Notes under the pieces: generated by a model
What the model was told of the DNA's origin: nothing
What the model saw: only the letters and a program-made list of their open reading frames with translations
The model's database searches: none
Made by a program: the position numbers and the translations under genes
Part shown: one piece after another, positions 63,117-64,000 of the stretch
Layout: every line of letters starts with the position of its first letter
Position numbering within the stretch: the first letter of the stretch is position 1
From: Mannheimia pernigra
GTDB taxonomy: Bacteria; Pseudomonadota; Gammaproteobacteria; Enterobacterales; Pasteurellaceae
Direction: 5' to 3'
Length of the DNA stretch: 64,000 nt
Assembly (NCBI RefSeq): GCF_013377995.1
Contig: NZ_CP055305.1
Location: 496,001 to 560,000 of the forward strand

Positions 63117-64000
63117 ATGAGTAATAAATTTATCCCCCAAATTTCCGACCCTCGCTTTGCGGAGCTGGTCGGCACACATTTTGAAATCGAAGAGCTGTTT
63201 GACGGAGCAATTTGGGCAGAAGGCCCAGCGTGGAGCAAACCGCAGCAAGCTCTCTATTTCAGCGATGTCAAAGGCTGCACACTTTACCGCTGGACTGAAA
63301 AAAACGGCACACAAATTTTCCGCAAACCGTCAAATTTCTCCAACGGCAACGCTTTTGATGCGAACGACAACTTAATTACTTGCGAACACGGTAATCGAGG
63401 TATTAGTTTAACGACACCCAGTGGCGAATATCGTTTCTTGGTCGGAAAAATAGACGGCAAAAAGCTCAATTCACCGAATGACGTGGTAGTAAAATCAGAC
63501 GGGACGATTTGGTTCACCGATCCGCCGTACGGCATTTTGTCCGACAACGAGGGCAAGCAGTCACCAAGTGAAATTATCGGCTGTTATGTCTATTGTTACG
63601 ACCCGAAAAGCGATAAACTCAACATTGCCACCTTTAACACAATGCGACCAAACGGTTTGGCATTCTCGCCAGATGAAAAACAGCTGTTTGTGGCAGATAT
63701 GTCAAGTGTGGAGTTTGATGCAGATGGTTTACATCATTTAGCCGTTTTTGATGTAGATGGCAACAAACTTAACAACCGTCGAGATGTTGTTGAAATAAAT
63801 CCAGGTATTCCAGACGGTTTTCGCATTAAACAAAATGGCGTGATTTTTTGCTCTTGCGATGAGGGTATCATCGCTCTTCTGGCTGATGGTACAGAACTTG
63901 GGCGATTTGTGCTAGGTAAACCAACTTCAAATTGCTGTTTTGGTAATGATGAGCATACACTATTTGTTACTTGCTCAAATAGCGTTTATCGTTTAACAAT
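63117..64000 (+). CDS. SMP-30/gluconolactonase family protein, 3' end outside window
   Basis: 294 codons are visible and the frame is open at the right edge, so the C-terminus is missing. Six-bladed propeller lactonase motifs are present: AIWAEGPAWSK with the metal Glu, LNSPNDVVV with the metal Asn, PYGIL, RPNGLAFSPD and IPDGFRI with the metal Asp. It would hydrolyse an aldonolactone. It follows the ABC operon by about 195 bases with uptake signals and a hairpin between, so it may be part of the same pathway. The ribosome site is weak. Confidence 0.88.
   Translation, partial: MSNKFIPQISDPRFAELVGTHFEIEELFDGAIWAEGPAWSKPQQALYFSDVKGCTLYRWTEKNGTQIFRKPSNFSNGNAFDANDNLITCEHGNRGISLTTPSGEYRFLVGKIDGKKLNSPNDVVVKSDGTIWFTDPPYGILSDNEGKQSPSEIIGCYVYCYDPKSDKLNIATFNTMRPNGLAFSPDEKQLFVADMSSVEFDADGLHHLAVFDVDGNKLNNRRDVVEINPGIPDGFRIKQNGVIFCSCDEGIIALLADGTELGRFVLGKPTSNCCFGNDEHTLFVTCSNSVYRLT

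Overview
The window is a chromosomal segment of a Pasteurellaceae bacterium. The nine-base DNA uptake signal ACAAGCGGT, often as ACAAGCGGTC, recurs between genes and frequently as inverted pairs. This is the Actinobacillus pleuropneumoniae / Mannheimia type of uptake sequence, not the H. influenzae type (AAGTGCGGT). AT-rich DNA, nan/fuc/sel gene content and order, CRP sites ahead of sugar operons and trimeric autotransporter signals all agree. Species is not determined.

Layout. 1-3.1 kb: the end of a CPBP-type membrane protease, then the sialic-acid operon nanE-nanK-nanA (minus strand). 3.26-6.04 kb: a small putative genomic island next to the selenocysteine tRNA gene selC, bounded by a 20-bp near-perfect copy of the selC 3' end. 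It holds a Fic AMP-transferase gene and a HigBA toxin-antitoxin pair but no integrase. 6-10 kb: selC, selA, a RelB/ParE-type toxin-antitoxin pair with a frameshifted toxin, and selB. 10-16.2 kb: a trimeric autotransporter adhesin, then a TAXI-type TRAP transporter with a universal stress protein. 16.2-19 kb: rsmB and trkA. 19-24.3 kb: the L-fucose operon (fucI, fucK, remnant fucU, fucA) and its DeoR-type regulator; no fucose permease gene is present here. 24.6-37 kb: two TonB-dependent receptors, a DUF4143 ATPase, purL with a PurR box, and a decayed zone with IS200-like and IS1595-like transposase remnants, REP-type palindromes beside a RAYT transposase gene with an internal amber codon, and a deleted L-asparaginase gene. 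37-42.3 kb: msrPQ, a small lipoprotein, a Gfo/Idh/MocA oxidoreductase, and a secreted transglutaminase-like protein linked to MerT/MerP-like genes.

42.4-54 kb is a hexitol block: the sorbitol operon srlA-E-B-D-M, a HAD phosphatase, srlR and gutQ, followed by mtlA-mtlD-mtlR and a large SLC13-type permease with TrkA-C domains. 54.3-58.7 kb is a 2,3-diketo-L-gulonate operon (yiaK, yiaL and the TRAP transporter yiaMNO) followed by a decayed second copy of the solute-binding-protein gene. 59.1-64 kb is a ribose-class ABC sugar transporter (ATPase, permease, binding protein) and an SMP-30/gluconolactonase gene cut by the window edge.

Overall this is a host-associated carbon-scavenging locus. Sialic acid, fucose, sorbitol, mannitol and diketogulonate modules are each preceded by a match to the CRP consensus, and are mixed with decaying mobile DNA. 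The least explained items are the selC island, the REP/RAYT remnant, the transglutaminase-MerT-MerP cluster, the HAD phosphatase inside the sorbitol operon, and the ABC-lactonase module beside the yia genes.
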